Source: Brucella pituitosa (GTDB lineage Bacteria > Pseudomonadota > Alphaproteobacteria > Rhizobiales > Rhizobiaceae). Taken from it: a DNA stretch of 64,000 bases. The notes beneath the pieces were generated by a model. The model was given only the letters and a program-made list of their open reading frames with translations, was not told the origin of the DNA and did not search any database. The stretch covers positions 806,001 through 870,000 of the forward strand of contig NZ_PYSY02000002.1 in the NCBI RefSeq assembly GCF_003049685.1, in the 5' to 3' direction. The position numbers and the translations under genes were made by a program. Shown in pieces: positions 42,018-50,957 of this stretch; position 1 is the first letter of the stretch, and the number at the start of each line of letters is the position of its first letter.

Positions 42018-42317
42018 GTGAAGAAGCAGATGAAAAGCCTCATGAGCCAAACGGATGCAGAAAACCTTGCAGTCGAAGCACTTGTATGGCTGGCTCAGGA
42101 CAAGGATCTGATGCCGCGTTTTCTCGCACTCACGGGCATAGAAGTTTCGTCAATTCGGTCTGCTGCTCAGGAACCGGGTTTTCTGGCGGGCGTTCTGCAG
42201 TTTTATCTCGGTCACGAACCGACCCTGCTACGCTTTTGCGAAGAGACTGGGCGCGATCCTGCGACCATTGAAAAGGCAGCCTCACTGTTGCCCGGCGGCT
42301 TAAATCATCATCTTTAA
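42018..42317 (+). CDS. DUF3572 family protein
   Basis: A 99-residue helical protein: TDAENLAVEALVWLAQDKDL then MPRFLALTGIEVSSIRSAAQ, ending with ATIEKAASLLPGG. This is the DUF3572 family found throughout rhizobia, function unknown. The start is uncertain among ATG codons at 42018, 42030 and 42042; the last begins MSQTDAEN and fits the family best. Confidence 0.8.
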   Translation: MKKQMKSLMSQTDAENLAVEALVWLAQDKDLMPRFLALTGIEVSSIRSAAQEPGFLAGVLQFYLGHEPTLLRFCEETGRDPATIEKAASLLPGGLNHHL

Positions 42318-42353
42318 AGCACGTCGCCTTTTATCATGCCCAGACGACGCTTT

Positions 42354-42435
42354 AGAGCGCGTTTCGATCTGATTATTTGTTTTAACGCGCATCTTTGTCC
42401 GAAAACCGTTTCACACTTTTCGGGATGCGCTCTAA
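42354..42435. repeat. Dispersed palindromic repeat (GCATCCCGAAAAGTG family)
   Basis: AGAGCGCGTTTCGATCTGAT, then GCGCATCTTTGTCCGAAAAC and CACTTTTCGGGATGCGCTCT. It is the same family as 13611 and 39838. Confidence 0.7.
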
Positions 42436-42439
42436 GTCT

Positions 42440-42500
42440 TTGTTTTTACGCATATCGTTAACGGAAAACCGGTCCCCACTTTTCCGCGACATGCTTTAGA
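42440..42500. repeat. Dispersed palindromic repeat (GACATGCTTTAG family)
   Basis: AACGGAAAACCGGTCCCCAC then TTTTCCGCGACATGCTTTAG, related to 20703-20759 and 50751-50809. It directly follows another repeat family, as a mosaic. Confidence 0.65.
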
Positions 42501-42543
42501 ACGGCACAGCGAATGCTGAACCAGCTCAACAGTTCTCCAATAT

Positions 42544-42571
42544 AAAAAGCGCCCTTACGAGGCGCTTTTTT
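42544..42571 (-). terminator. Terminator of the rnk-like gene
   Basis: AAAAGCGCC-CTTACGA-GGCGCTTTT, a perfect 9-bp stem with a run of U in the minus-strand transcript, 14 bp after the rnk-like stop. Confidence 0.85.
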
Positions 42572-42584
42572 ACGTCACTAAAAT

Positions 42585-42998
42585 TTACTCTGCGCTTGCA
42601 GCTTCTGCAGCCGACACGCTCAAAACGCTCAGCTCATGTGCTTTGCCGTCGCGCGCAATCCAAGACATGGACTGACCTGGCGTCAGACCGATAAGTGCCG
42701 TGCCGATTGGCGTCAGAATAGAAATCTTGCCCTGAGCAATATCCGCCTCGCCCGGATAAACCAGCGTGACCTTGCGCTCGTGCCCGTCATTGGAGCGAAA
42801 TTCGACTGTCGAGCCCATATGTACGACATCCACCGGCAGTTTCTTCTGCGGCACCACCTTGGCGCGGTCGAGTTCCTGCAACAATTCCTCGGCCACTTCC
42901 TCCAGCTTTTCGGAGACGTTCCCGGCCAGAATTGTCAGGCGTTCGTGGTCGATGTCGCTGACGACGATCTTGGGCTTCTTGCGATTCTTTACGCTCAT
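42585..42998 (-). CDS. rnk: Rnk/GreA-type nucleoside-diphosphate kinase regulator
   Basis: A 137-residue protein with a GreA/B C-terminal-like domain: VVHMGSTVEFRSNDGHERKV, TLVYPGEADIAQGKISILTP, IGTALIGLTPGQSM and a short helical start (ILAGNVSEKLEEVAEELL). Rnk-type proteins bind RNA polymerase like Gre factors and affect NDP kinase levels. It starts at ATG 42998. A terminator and intergenic repeats follow. Confidence 0.88.
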   Translation of the reverse strand: MSVKNRKKPKIVVSDIDHERLTILAGNVSEKLEEVAEELLQELDRAKVVPQKKLPVDVVHMGSTVEFRSNDGHERKVTLVYPGEADIAQGKISILTPIGTALIGLTPGQSMSWIARDGKAHELSVLSVSAAEAASAE

Positions 42999-43322
42999 GA
43001 CGATAGCTCACTGCTGTCTAATGATAATTGTTCCCCGTAACGATTCCGGTCCGGAGTAACTGATTGAATTTTGGAAGAAAGCGCTTTTAGTAATTCCGCT
43101 TGAAGGCAAGCGGCAAACCGTCCCCCGGAATCCTCTGCGCTGAGCAGGACTCGAGGGTTGCTATCCCGTGATCGGTTGAACCCGATGGAGTATGGAAGCA
43201 AAACGGTTGTTCATGATGCTAAACTTGGTGATATCCTTGCCAATGTCAAGTGCACTGCTGACAGGACATGAGAGTGGCGGTGGCATTGCCAGGCTTTAGT
43301 GCTATAAAACGATGTTCCTTTT
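42999..43322. other. Intergenic region before dinB
   Basis: 324 bp without a supportable gene. It holds short hairpins (GATTCCGGTCCGGAGTAA, CCGCTTGAAGGCAAGCGG and GATCGGTTGAACCCGATGG), which may be parts of a structured leader or an unrecognised RNA. A minus-strand frame at 42995-43201 starts with TTG, has no ribosome site and is not credible. Confidence 0.45.
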
Positions 43323-44684
43323 ATGTTCATGAAATCGCACGCAGCCATGGTCGATCAGTTCGCAGAAAATAGTTCAGAGCAAGGTTTCTGCCGCGATTGC
43401 TTGTCGCTGCAAAAGCTCGAGTCTGCGCGACGCTGTCGTGCCTGTGGCAGTCCACGTCTGGTTCGCCATAAAGAACTTTACAAATTGTCGCTCGCCCATG
43501 TCGATTGCGATGCTTTTTATGCCTCAGTTGAAAAGCGAGACAATCCGGAGCTTCGCGACAAGCCGCTTATCATTGGCGGCGGCACGCGTGGCGTGGTTTC
43601 GACCGCTTGTTATATTGCGCGCATTCATGGTGTGCGGTCTGCCATGCCAATGTTCAAAGCACTGGAGGCCTGTCCCGAAGCGGTTGTGGTTAAGCCAAAT
43701 ATGGAGAAATACGTTCGCGTCGGGCGTGAAGTCCGACAGCTGATGCTCGACCTTACCCCACTTGTCGAACCCATTTCCATTGATGAGGCATTTCTCGATC
43801 TGGGGGGAACTGAGCGGCTGCATCGTGCACCGGCGGCGATTGTGCTGGCGCGTTTTGCCAAACGTGTCGAAGAAGAAATTGGCATCACCATTTCGGTCGG
43901 TCTGTCCTATTGTAAATATCTGGCGAAGGTCGCGTCTGATCTTGAGAAGCCGCGCGGCTTCTCGGTCATCGGCGAAGCCGAAGCGCTCGATTTTCTGCGT
44001 AACAAGCCGGTCAGCATGATCTGGGGTGTCGGAAAATCCTTCAACGCCAAGCTTGAAAGCGACGGCATTCGCACAATCGGGCAACTTCAGACCATGGATG
44101 AAGGTTCGCTCATGAAAGCCTATGGCACCATGGGTCAGCGGCTATTCAGGCTTTCACGTGGACAAGATAGCCGCAAAGTTGAGCCCGAACACGATATGAA
44201 AAGTGTTTCGGCCGAAACAACATTCAACAAGGACCTCTCGCAAGCGAGCGATCTGGTGCCGGTGCTGCGCGCCTTGTCTGAGAAGGTTTCGCAGCGTCTG
44301 AAGGCTGGCGACATTGCCGGACGGACGGTCGTGCTCAAGCTTAAAACACAAGATTTCAAATTGCGGACGCGCAATCGTCAGCTTGCAGATCCTACTCAGC
44401 TTGCAGATCGTATTTTCCGTACGGGCCTTCAGCTTCTGGAAAAAGAACTGGATGGAACCAAGTTCCGGCTGCTTGGCATCGGGGTTGGTGAACTCTCGCC
44501 GGACGACCGCGCCGACCCGCCGGATCTCGTTGACACACAGGCTACAAAGCGTGCGGTCGCAGAAGGCGCTATCGATCGCTTGCGCAACAAGTTTGGTCGC
44601 AACGCAGTCGAAACCGGCTACACATTCTCAAAAGGCAATCTCGCACGCCCGCAAACGCCCGCCGACCGTGACCCGGACGAATGA
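43323..44684 (+). CDS. dinB: DNA polymerase IV with N-terminal zinc-ribbon extension
   Basis: A 453-residue Y-family polymerase. The catalytic domain has [40 protein letters not shown] and [15 protein letters not shown] (metal-binding Asp/Glu), then helix-hairpin-helix and little-finger domains. The first 60 residues are unusual: [20 protein letters not shown] reads as two CxxC pairs, a small zinc ribbon. DinB does translesion synthesis. The start may be 43323 or the Met at 43347; the ribbon is present either way. Confidence 0.93.
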   Translation: MFMKSHAAMVDQFAENSSEQGFCRDCLSLQKLESARRCRACGSPRLVRHKELYKLSLAHVDCDAFYASVEKRDNPELRDKPLIIGGGTRGVVSTACYIARIHGVRSAMPMFKALEACPEAVVVKPNMEKYVRVGREVRQLMLDLTPLVEPISIDEAFLDLGGTERLHRAPAAIVLARFAKRVEEEIGITISVGLSYCKYLAKVASDLEKPRGFSVIGEAEALDFLRNKPVSMIWGVGKSFNAKLESDGIRTIGQLQTMDEGSLMKAYGTMGQRLFRLSRGQDSRKVEPEHDMKSVSAETTFNKDLSQASDLVPVLRALSEKVSQRLKAGDIAGRTVVLKLKTQDFKLRTRNRQLADPTQLADRIFRTGLQLLEKELDGTKFRLLGIGVGELSPDDRADPPDLVDTQATKRAVAEGAIDRLRNKFGRNAVETGYTFSKGNLARPQTPADRDPDE

Positions 44685-44821
44685 CACTGCCCTCGACAAC
44701 CCGCAACAAAGCCTGGGAGAAAAATAAATCAATCACGGCTAACCGCTTGACGAAGCGTGTCTGGATCAATATTGGAACTGCTCAAGAGAGCGCTGACTGA
44801 TTTGACAGACCTCTTACGGAT

Positions 44822-44895
44822 GGCCTCATGGCGGAGTGGTTACGCAGAGGACTGCAAATCCTTGCACCCCGGTTCGATTCCGGGTGAGGCCTCCA
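44822..44895 (+). tRNA. tRNA-Cys(GCA)
   Basis: A complete cloverleaf: acceptor GGCCTCA/TGAGGCC, D-arm GGCGGAGTGGTTACGC, anticodon loop CTGCAAA with anticodon GCA, T-arm CCCGGTTCGATTCCGGG, discriminator T and encoded CCA. It lies between dinB and a higBA remnant; no mobile element is visible at its 3' end. Confidence 0.97.
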
Positions 44896-45210
44896 ACATT
44901 TTCCCCAACGAAAACAATATGTTAAGATGCATCGCAGGCTTATGTCAGCCTGATTACATGTTGCATCTTGTCACAAATAGATTCCCTGCAATTACAACTG
45001 GTTACAAAAAACCCCGGCGAATCCATGCAACATGGAATGCCGATTAATGCCTTTAGGAATCACCCCTTTTTATCCTGCGCCGACACAGCAAGAACCTGAT
45101 CAAGACGTGTGTTTGTTCCGCTTGAAACCTCGCGCGTCTCGTCCGGCAATTCTCTTACACTATCTCGCAATTGCTTTCCTTAATGCACTGGTGTCCAGAC
45201 TGAGTGTATC
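44896..45210. other. Intergenic region between tRNA-Cys and the higBA remnant
   Basis: About 315 bp with no supportable gene. A G+C-poor stretch at 44905-44945 follows the tRNA. No attachment-site duplication of the tRNA 3' end is seen. Confidence 0.5.
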
Positions 45211-45361
45211 GCGATACGATCTTATAGGGATGCCACTACAGCAACAGCCGCCAGCGGCAAGACATCGAAAGGCTTCCCGGCAGATTTGTTAAAGTCGGCA
45301 TTTTTGCTTTGTTTGGACGGATGCAGGCGCTGAACAAGTTGAGATTGTTGATTACCATTAA
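45211..45361 (+). pseudogene. higB: higB-type toxin remnant (RelE/HigB family)
   Basis: Two pieces of a HigB toxin remain in one short space. The N-terminal piece, at about 45214, reads IRSYRDATTATAASGKTSKG then FPADLLK, but the start codon has become GCG-ATA. The C-terminal piece reads FVWTDAGAEQVEIVDYH and ends at TAA 45359-45361. The middle (about 50 codons, including the usual RKL and PPANRLEAL segment) is deleted. The result cannot be a toxin. The antitoxin remnant starts 32 bp downstream, which is the usual spacing. Confidence 0.75.
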
Positions 45362-45392
45362 TATCAGCCAAGACAATCCAAGGAGGGTGATC

Positions 45393-45690
45393 ATGGCGAA
45401 TATTCAACTACCCCCGGTCCATCCCGGCGAAATCCTTCGTGAGGAGTACCTTATTCCGCTTGGCATGATTGCTGGAGCGCTTGCCAAGGAATGAAACGTC
45501 CCTCGCACTCGTATTGAGCGCTTGCTAAAGAACAGACTTCCTTGACACCAGACACTGCTTTGCGCCTTGCCAAGTTCCTCCGTACAACACCAGAATTCTG
45601 GATAAACATGCAGGCAAGCTATGACCTTAAGACGGAAGCCGCAGCCATTAAGGATGAACTTGCGGAAATACATGAGCTTGAAGCTGCTCG
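45393..45690 (+). pseudogene. higA: higA-type antitoxin remnant
   Basis: From ATG 45393 with AGGAGGG before it: IQLPPVHPGEILREEYLIPL then GMIAGALAKE and a TGA where the family has a Leu codon. After it the frame continues as NVPRTRIERLLK. A one-base deletion in AAGGAACAG breaks the frame, and the other frame continues as SLTPDTALRLAKFLRTTPEF, WINMQASYDLKTEAAAIKDE and LAEIHELEA. One nonsense and one frameshift mutation mean it is dead, matching the damaged toxin before it. This is HigA with a Cro/CI-type helix-turn-helix. Confidence 0.85.
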
Positions 45691-45696
45691 ATGCCC

Positions 45697-45719
45697 CCCC
45701 GCTTCGGCGGGGTTTTTAT
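45697..45719 (+). terminator. Terminator after the higA remnant
   Basis: CCCCGC-TTCG-GCGGGG followed by TTTTT. A 6-bp GC-rich stem with a stable UUCG loop. Confidence 0.85.
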
Positions 45720-45845
45720 TTGCCTCGACACACTCCTCCGACTTACTGCAGAGTAGGATGGGGTATCGTCATCATCGGCCTTGACTCGACATCCCCATAT
45801 CGGAACATCATTGCCTCTAACGTCTGCGCGGTCGAAAGGCATATC

Positions 45846-46142
45846 ATGCGCATTATTATCATTCTCGGCTGCCTAATCGTTGGAACGGTTCTTGGTATTT
45901 ATCTGTTTGGAGTTATCTGGCGCGCCAGTTCTCAGGAAGGATCAATGGCAATGATCGTTGGAGGAGGAACACCGGTTGTCCTTGCCGCACTGGCGTTTCT
46001 CAATACAAGAGGAGCGGATGGTCAGCTGCCAAGCCTCGGAAACGTGCGGACATGGCTCACCCTTTTGGGAATAGCAGCACTTGCAGCGGGGCTCTTCGTG
46101 ATTTTGATCATCGCTCTGTTCCTGCTGGTTCAGCGCGGCTAG
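45846..46142 (+). CDS. Small membrane protein, unknown
   Basis: From ATG 45846, 98 residues: MRIIIILGCLIVGTVLGIYL and further spans near 33-52 and 70-95 (LTLLGIAALAAGLFVILIIA). Three membrane segments. An in-frame start at 45621 lies in the antitoxin remnant and is unlikely. The function is unknown. Confidence 0.6.
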   Translation: MRIIIILGCLIVGTVLGIYLFGVIWRASSQEGSMAMIVGGGTPVVLAALAFLNTRGADGQLPSLGNVRTWLTLLGIAALAAGLFVILIIALFLLVQRG

Positions 46143-46396
46143 AGACCGAATTTTGCCCCGTGCGGTCAGTGTGTGTCATGTTGACACGAATAGTTTTGGT
46201 GCGGCCTTCCAAGAAAACACCCTCTGGCATCTGTTGCGCGGAAGGGCTTTGCACGGTTTCGTTTGCCGATACCGAAATTTGGGTCGTCTGCTGAGATGCG
46301 AACCGGATCCAGTGTGTTACGCTGGCAATCGGTCCTGTCCATACCTACCTTGTCCATATTAGGTTAGTATTCATCACTGGCCTATAAGGGAGGCGT

Positions 46397-46768
46397 ATGA
46401 GAAACCTGATATTACTTGGAATTGCTGCACTCGCATTGAATCCGGCCGTCGCGCTTGCTGCCACGGATGCGGAAATAGTGACCGAAATGGCAACCAAGTG
46501 CTGGATACTCCCCGAAGGCGTTGATTACCAAAGGGCTTCAGCCACATTCGAAGTCACTTACAACTCAGACGGTGAGTTATCGCGTGTTGTAACAGTAGAC
46601 TATCAGCCTGTACGCAAGGCCGGTGAAGTATTTGCTATCAGCGCCCAACAGGCATTGATGGAATGTGCAAACAAGACCTCTGTTAAATCGAGAACCATAC
46701 GCGTTGTCATGAGGTTTACAGCCCCTCAATCAAACGGGCCGTTGATAATGAAAAGGCCTCTTCGTTAA
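46397..46768 (+). CDS. Secreted TolA/TonB C-terminal-like protein
   Basis: A 123-residue protein with a signal peptide (RNLILLGIAALALNPAVALA, cleavage near residue 21). The rest resembles a TolA C-terminal domain: TEMATKCWILPEGVDYQRAS, ATFEVTYNSDGELSRVVTV and AISAQQALMECA, with two Cys that can pair. A stand-alone periplasmic domain like this occurs in rhizobia; its role is unknown. A GGAGG site lies 6 nt before the ATG. Confidence 0.65.
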   Translation: MRNLILLGIAALALNPAVALAATDAEIVTEMATKCWILPEGVDYQRASATFEVTYNSDGELSRVVTVDYQPVRKAGEVFAISAQQALMECANKTSVKSRTIRVVMRFTAPQSNGPLIMKRPLR

Positions 46769-46880
46769 ACTTCTCCACTGAAGTCCCAGCCTCGACGCTT
46801 ACAAGCCGTGAGTTACGCATCAAAGCCAGAAGCCGCCGGTTACGTTTGGTTGCCTCGGTGACCGGGCTTATTTCCCAATT

Positions 46881-48668
46881 TTATCCCTCTTCCCCCGCAA
46901 GTTTCGTAATCTTGCCGGGCGGCGTCAGAGGCTCAGGAACCGGAACGCCTGTGTGCAGCTGTTCAAGGCCAGAATAGAGATCGCCCTGCACCTGAGCTGT
47001 CAGTCGTTCGGCATCGCGCATGCGAATATCGCGTAGCGTGTCCTCTGCCAGGCTTTCATCCAAGCCAAGCTCGCAAAGCGCTTCCTTTCCGAAAAGAAGT
47101 GCGGATTCAAACGTTTCGCGTAACTCGAAATCCACGCCCGCTTTCAACAACTCAATGGAATGCGTGCGATCAAAGGAACGCACCATGATCTTGGCCGCCG
47201 GAAAATGAGATTTGACCAGATCCACGATCCGGTTGGCCGTCTTCCGGTCATCCACGCATATCATGACGACTTCAGCCTCGTCGGCGCCCGAATGATGCAG
47301 GATATCGAGACGCGATCCATCGCCATAAAATATCTTGAATCCGAACCGCCCAGCTTCGCGAATACGGTTGGGATCAGCCTCTATAATCGAAACATCCGAT
47401 CTCTGGGCAAGGAGCAATTGCGCCGCAATTTGTCCGAAGCGCCCGAAGCCGATCATCAATACCCGGCCTTTGAGATTGTGCGCGGATTCAACGCCTTCGA
47501 GAGACGGCGCTTCCTCGCGCAGAAGCCGGGAACCCAGAAGCAGCACAAACGGTGTAACGGCCATCGACAAAATGATGACGGTTGAAAACAACGCGTTGTC
47601 GCGTGCTGAAAGCAGCCCGTTACCGAATGCCGACGTGTAGAGCACGAAGGCGAATTCGCCGCCCTGCGCAAAAAGCAGTGTCCGTTCGAGCGCCGAACGA
47701 TGGTTGGAGCCGAAAATTCGGGCGACGGCATAGATGCCGATTGCCTTGGTAATCACATAGGCAATGAGGAAGATGAGGACTGTGGACCAGTCCGAAGCAA
47801 CCACGCCAAGATCGAGCGACATGCCGACAGCCAGAAAGAACAGCCCCATCAGGAGTCCCTTGAATGGCTCGATGTCGCTTTCGATCTGGTGCCTGTAACT
47901 TGAACCGGACAGCATGACCCCGGCCAGGAAAGCGCCCATCGCCATGGAAAGGCCACTTGCTTCCATCAGCAGAGCCGCCCCGAGCACGACAATCAGGGCG
48001 CCAGCCGTCAGGACTTCGCGCGCTCTCGCACGCGCCAGCAAGGAGAAGAAGGGATCAAGCAGCCAGCGCCCGACAGCAATCAGCAGCAAAATAGCGCCAA
48101 TGGCCGTTGCAATGCCCAGGATTCCACCGGATTCATGCTGGGAAGGTGAAAGAAAAGCAACGAGCGCCAGCAGCGGCACGATCATCAGGTCTTCAAGCAG
48201 GAGGATGGATACGGCCTTCTGGCCATCGGACGTGGCGATTTCCCCTCGCTCCTGCAGTATCGACATGATGACGGCTGTGGACGACAGCACGAAACCGGCC
48301 CCCGCGATCAAGGCCGTTATCGGAGATAGGCCCAGAAGAACCCCCGTCCCCGTCAGAAGGACGATACAGCCGAGAACCTGTGCAAGACCGAGACCGAATA
48401 TCTGCTGCCGCATCGTCCAGAGCTTGCCGGGGCGCATTTCAAGTCCGATAACGAACAGGAACATCACCACGCCAAGCTCGGAAAAATGCAGGATCGTAGC
48501 GGGATCTGTGAAGAACCCGAAAACCGAAGGCCCCACCAGAGCACCGGCAGCGAAATATCCCAGCACCGAACCGAGACCCAGTTTCCGAAACAGCGGCACC
48601 GCCACAACACCGGCGGCGAGCAGAACCACTGCGGGCCCAAGTGTCTGTCCAAGTCCTTCAGTCGCCAT
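46881..48668 (-). CDS. CPA2-type K+/H+ antiporter with RCK domain (KefB/KefC type)
   Basis: A 595-residue protein. Twelve or thirteen spans in the first 390 residues include LGVVMFLFVIGLEMRPGKLW, IAGAGFVLSSTAVIMSILQE and LLLEDLMIVPLLALVAFL (exchanger signature). A TrkA-N/RCK domain follows: GRVLMIGFGRFGQIAAQLLL with a dinucleotide-binding GxGxxG. It should export K+ in exchange for protons and be gated by NAD(H) or a glutathione adduct. No KefF/KefG partner gene is adjacent. Confidence 0.92.
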   Translation of the reverse strand: MATEGLGQTLGPAVVLLAAGVVAVPLFRKLGLGSVLGYFAAGALVGPSVFGFFTDPATILHFSELGVVMFLFVIGLEMRPGKLWTMRQQIFGLGLAQVLGCIVLLTGTGVLLGLSPITALIAGAGFVLSSTAVIMSILQERGEIATSDGQKAVSILLLEDLMIVPLLALVAFLSPSQHESGGILGIATAIGAILLLIAVGRWLLDPFFSLLARARAREVLTAGALIVVLGAALLMEASGLSMAMGAFLAGVMLSGSSYRHQIESDIEPFKGLLMGLFFLAVGMSLDLGVVASDWSTVLIFLIAYVITKAIGIYAVARIFGSNHRSALERTLLFAQGGEFAFVLYTSAFGNGLLSARDNALFSTVIILSMAVTPFVLLLGSRLLREEAPSLEGVESAHNLKGRVLMIGFGRFGQIAAQLLLAQRSDVSIIEADPNRIREAGRFGFKIFYGDGSRLDILHHSGADEAEVVMICVDDRKTANRIVDLVKSHFPAAKIMVRSFDRTHSIELLKAGVDFELRETFESALLFGKEALCELGLDESLAEDTLRDIRMRDAERLTAQVQGDLYSGLEQLHTGVPVPEPLTPPGKITKLAGEEG

Positions 48669-48829
48669 AGAGTCTCCGTGTCGGGATCTGTTTATTCCGC
48701 CTTACTAATATAACAAGTCAATAAAAACTGAACAATTAATCCATTTCCGTCAACCGGTTTTGAACTCCATCCATGCTGTCAAGGCCAAGCTAATTAGCAA
48801 TTATATTACAAGCAGTTAGACAGAAAAGC

Positions 48830-49750
48830 CTATTGCGGATCGGTAAGCTGCGACTTGGCAACTGTCTTGACCACCCAGTCGGCAAAGACGCGAAGGCGGT
48901 TGCTGAGATGCCGGTTGGGTGGATAAACCAGATAAATCGGCATCGGCTCGATCTGCCATTCCTGCAGGACAGGGCGCAACGTGCCGTTTTCGATGTCGTC
49001 CCTCACCATGAACAAAGGTGCCTGCACCACGCCCAATCCAGCGCGCGCGGCGGCGAGATAGGTGGTCGATTCGTTCGCTGCCACGACGTAGCGCCCATTG
49101 ACTTCGATTTCCTCCGTTCCTTTTTTGAAACGGAACGGCATCTGCTGGCCAGTTGTGGGGCGGAAATAGCCGACCACCGTGCAGTTCCTGCTCAGATCGG
49201 ATGGATGGAGCGGCGTGGAACAACGGTCGAGATATTCGGCGGAAGCACAGGCGATGAAATGCATGTCGCCGATGCGCCGCGCAATCAGCGACTGATCGGC
49301 CAGCTCGCCAATGCGGATGGCGCAATCGACGTTCTCCGCCACATAATCGACAGGCCGGTCCGATACGCCGAGATCGATCTGGATATCCGGATAACGCTGG
49401 TGAAACTCGATCAGCGCCGGAATGATGATCAGATTGGCGACCGCGCTCGCCATTTCAACGCGCAGACGCCCCTTGGGCAAGGTCTGAGCACTCGACAGGC
49501 TGCCGTCAAGTTCCGCGAGATCGGCCAGTAATCGTGCTGCGCGCTCATAGTAAAGTGCGCCGTCCGGTGTTACGAGAACACGGCGGGTCGTACGATTGAG
49601 GAGTTTTGTACGAAGATGGGCTTCCAATCCCTGAATGAGATTACTGATCGTGGCTTTAGGCACATTGAGAGACGCGGAGGCGCGCGTAAAATTCCCGGTT
49701 TCAACGACCCGGAGAAACGCGCGCATGGCCGAGAGTTGATCCATTTTCAA
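48830..49750 (-). CDS. LysR-family transcriptional regulator
   Basis: A 306-residue LTTR. The N-terminal winged helix is [20 protein letters not shown] then [20 protein letters not shown] and [15 protein letters not shown]; the C-terminal part is the substrate-binding fold. It is divergent from the HSL-like gene 185 bp away, and the RND pump is downstream of that gene. LTTRs commonly control divergent neighbours, so those genes are the likely targets. Confidence 0.9.
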   Translation of the reverse strand: MKMDQLSAMRAFLRVVETGNFTRASASLNVPKATISNLIQGLEAHLRTKLLNRTTRRVLVTPDGALYYERAARLLADLAELDGSLSSAQTLPKGRLRVEMASAVANLIIIPALIEFHQRYPDIQIDLGVSDRPVDYVAENVDCAIRIGELADQSLIARRIGDMHFIACASAEYLDRCSTPLHPSDLSRNCTVVGYFRPTTGQQMPFRFKKGTEEIEVNGRYVVAANESTTYLAAARAGLGVVQAPLFMVRDDIENGTLRPVLQEWQIEPMPIYLVYPPNRHLSNRLRVFADWVVKTVAKSQLTDPQ

Positions 49751-49935
49751 TAGCCATCATTGTTCGAGATTATGGATAGTGTAACCAATTTAAGGTGACT
49801 ATTCCAGACAGTAGACAATGATACTATCTCAACATGGCAGTTTGCCGCTAGTGGTTTGATTCCGACATTTGCTCTTAAGTGCTACGACTGTCGATAAATG
49901 CCGGAAACAGACCACTAGTCACGAAAGCAAGAAAG

Positions 49936-50751
49936 ATGTGCGAGAAATTTACGGTTGGAACAATGCAGGCTGGTGATACCGACTGCACGGCGCGCATTTA
50001 TCGCGGTGCCAAGTTGCTTTCACCGCCGCCAGTGGTTTTACACCTGCATGGGGGAGCGTTCTCGAATAGCTGTCTTGGTGCCTGCGAACGCGTTGCAGAA
50101 ACACTTGCCGAGGCAGGTGCGGTAGTCGTGTCGCCGGAATATTCATCGGCCTGTCTCAATCCGTTCCCGGCGGCGCTTGAGGTGGCTTATTCAATTATGA
50201 CTTCGATGCGCGCACGTTGCCCGGAGTTTGCGCACAAGAAGTCGATGCTGTTCGTCGCCGGTGAAGAGGCGGGTGGCAACATTGCTGCCGGTTTGGCGCT
50301 CATGGCGCGAGATCAAAATCTGGCAGAGCTCAAGGGTCAGATATTGCTTTCGCCTATGCTCGACCCCTGCCTCGCTACAGCGTCTTTCCGCAAATATTGT
50401 CCGGAAAGTGCGGTTCAGTCGATGGCGGATGGCTGGCAGAATTATCTTGGAGAGTGTGCAGGGTTTACGCACCCTTATGCTGCTCCCGCACTTTGTACGC
50501 GTCTGGCGGGGCTGGTGCCAACTCTGCTTGTGTCCAGTGCCCAGTGCCCGATGCGCGATGAAACGCAGGCCTATGCCGAGCGTCTCCGTCAGGCGGGCGT
50601 GAAGGTACAATCGCATGTCCTGCCCGGAAAAGCCGGCTGGATAGCCGAAAACAAGGTGGCGGGCACCGACTGGTCGCCACAGGAACATAAACTTATCGAC
50701 CTGTTTTCCGATTTCTTCCGGCAGGCAGGAGCAAAGTCAATCGCAGCATAA
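49936..50751 (+). CDS. HSL-like alpha/beta hydrolase fold protein lacking the catalytic serine
   Basis: A 271-residue alpha/beta-hydrolase of the hormone-sensitive-lipase type: oxyanion-hole HGGAF is intact (PVVLHLHGGAFSNSCL), and the elbow is FVAGEEAGGNIAAGLALMAR, where the nucleophile in GDSAGG is replaced by Glu (GEEAGG). The usual final His region reads LPGKAGWIAENK without a His. It is therefore probably not a hydrolase. ATG 49936 is chosen; GTG 49879 is open in frame. It lies between the divergent LysR gene and the RND pump. Confidence 0.75.
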   Translation: MCEKFTVGTMQAGDTDCTARIYRGAKLLSPPPVVLHLHGGAFSNSCLGACERVAETLAEAGAVVVSPEYSSACLNPFPAALEVAYSIMTSMRARCPEFAHKKSMLFVAGEEAGGNIAAGLALMARDQNLAELKGQILLSPMLDPCLATASFRKYCPESAVQSMADGWQNYLGECAGFTHPYAAPALCTRLAGLVPTLLVSSAQCPMRDETQAYAERLRQAGVKVQSHVLPGKAGWIAENKVAGTDWSPQEHKLIDLFSDFFRQAGAKSIAA

Positions 50752-50809
50752 AGCATGTCTCCCAAAAGTGGGAACCGGTTTTGGGATAAAGACATGCTTG
50801 AAATAACCA
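50751..50809. repeat. Dispersed palindromic repeat (AAGCATGTC family)
   Basis: AAGCATGTCTCCCAAAAGTG then GGAACCGGTTTTGGGATAAA and GACATGCTT. It directly follows the stop codon of the HSL-like gene, as copy 20703 does in another gene. Confidence 0.75.
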
Positions 50810-50957
50810 GTTTTAAAGTCCTCCCAAGCTTTGATCTGGTGCTCACATTGAAGCCGGCCCCCATCGGTTAGAGCGAAGCTCTAACCTCCTTTATTGAAAG
50901 CATAATCTGACCGATCCTCGTTCCCCTCCGGTCGGATTATGCTCCAGGAGATACACA

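Noticed and set aside
42995-43201. Possible 68-aa minus-strand gene upstream of rnk
   Set aside because: TTG start, no ribosome site, overlaps the rnk start region and no recognisable protein pattern.
42999-43322. Known riboswitch or structured RNA upstream of dinB
   Set aside because: Several small hairpins are present, but none matches a riboswitch consensus I can recognise.
44822-44895. tRNA-Cys as an attachment site for an island
   Set aside because: No integrase, no duplicated tRNA 3' end and no phage genes are seen downstream; only a decayed higBA.
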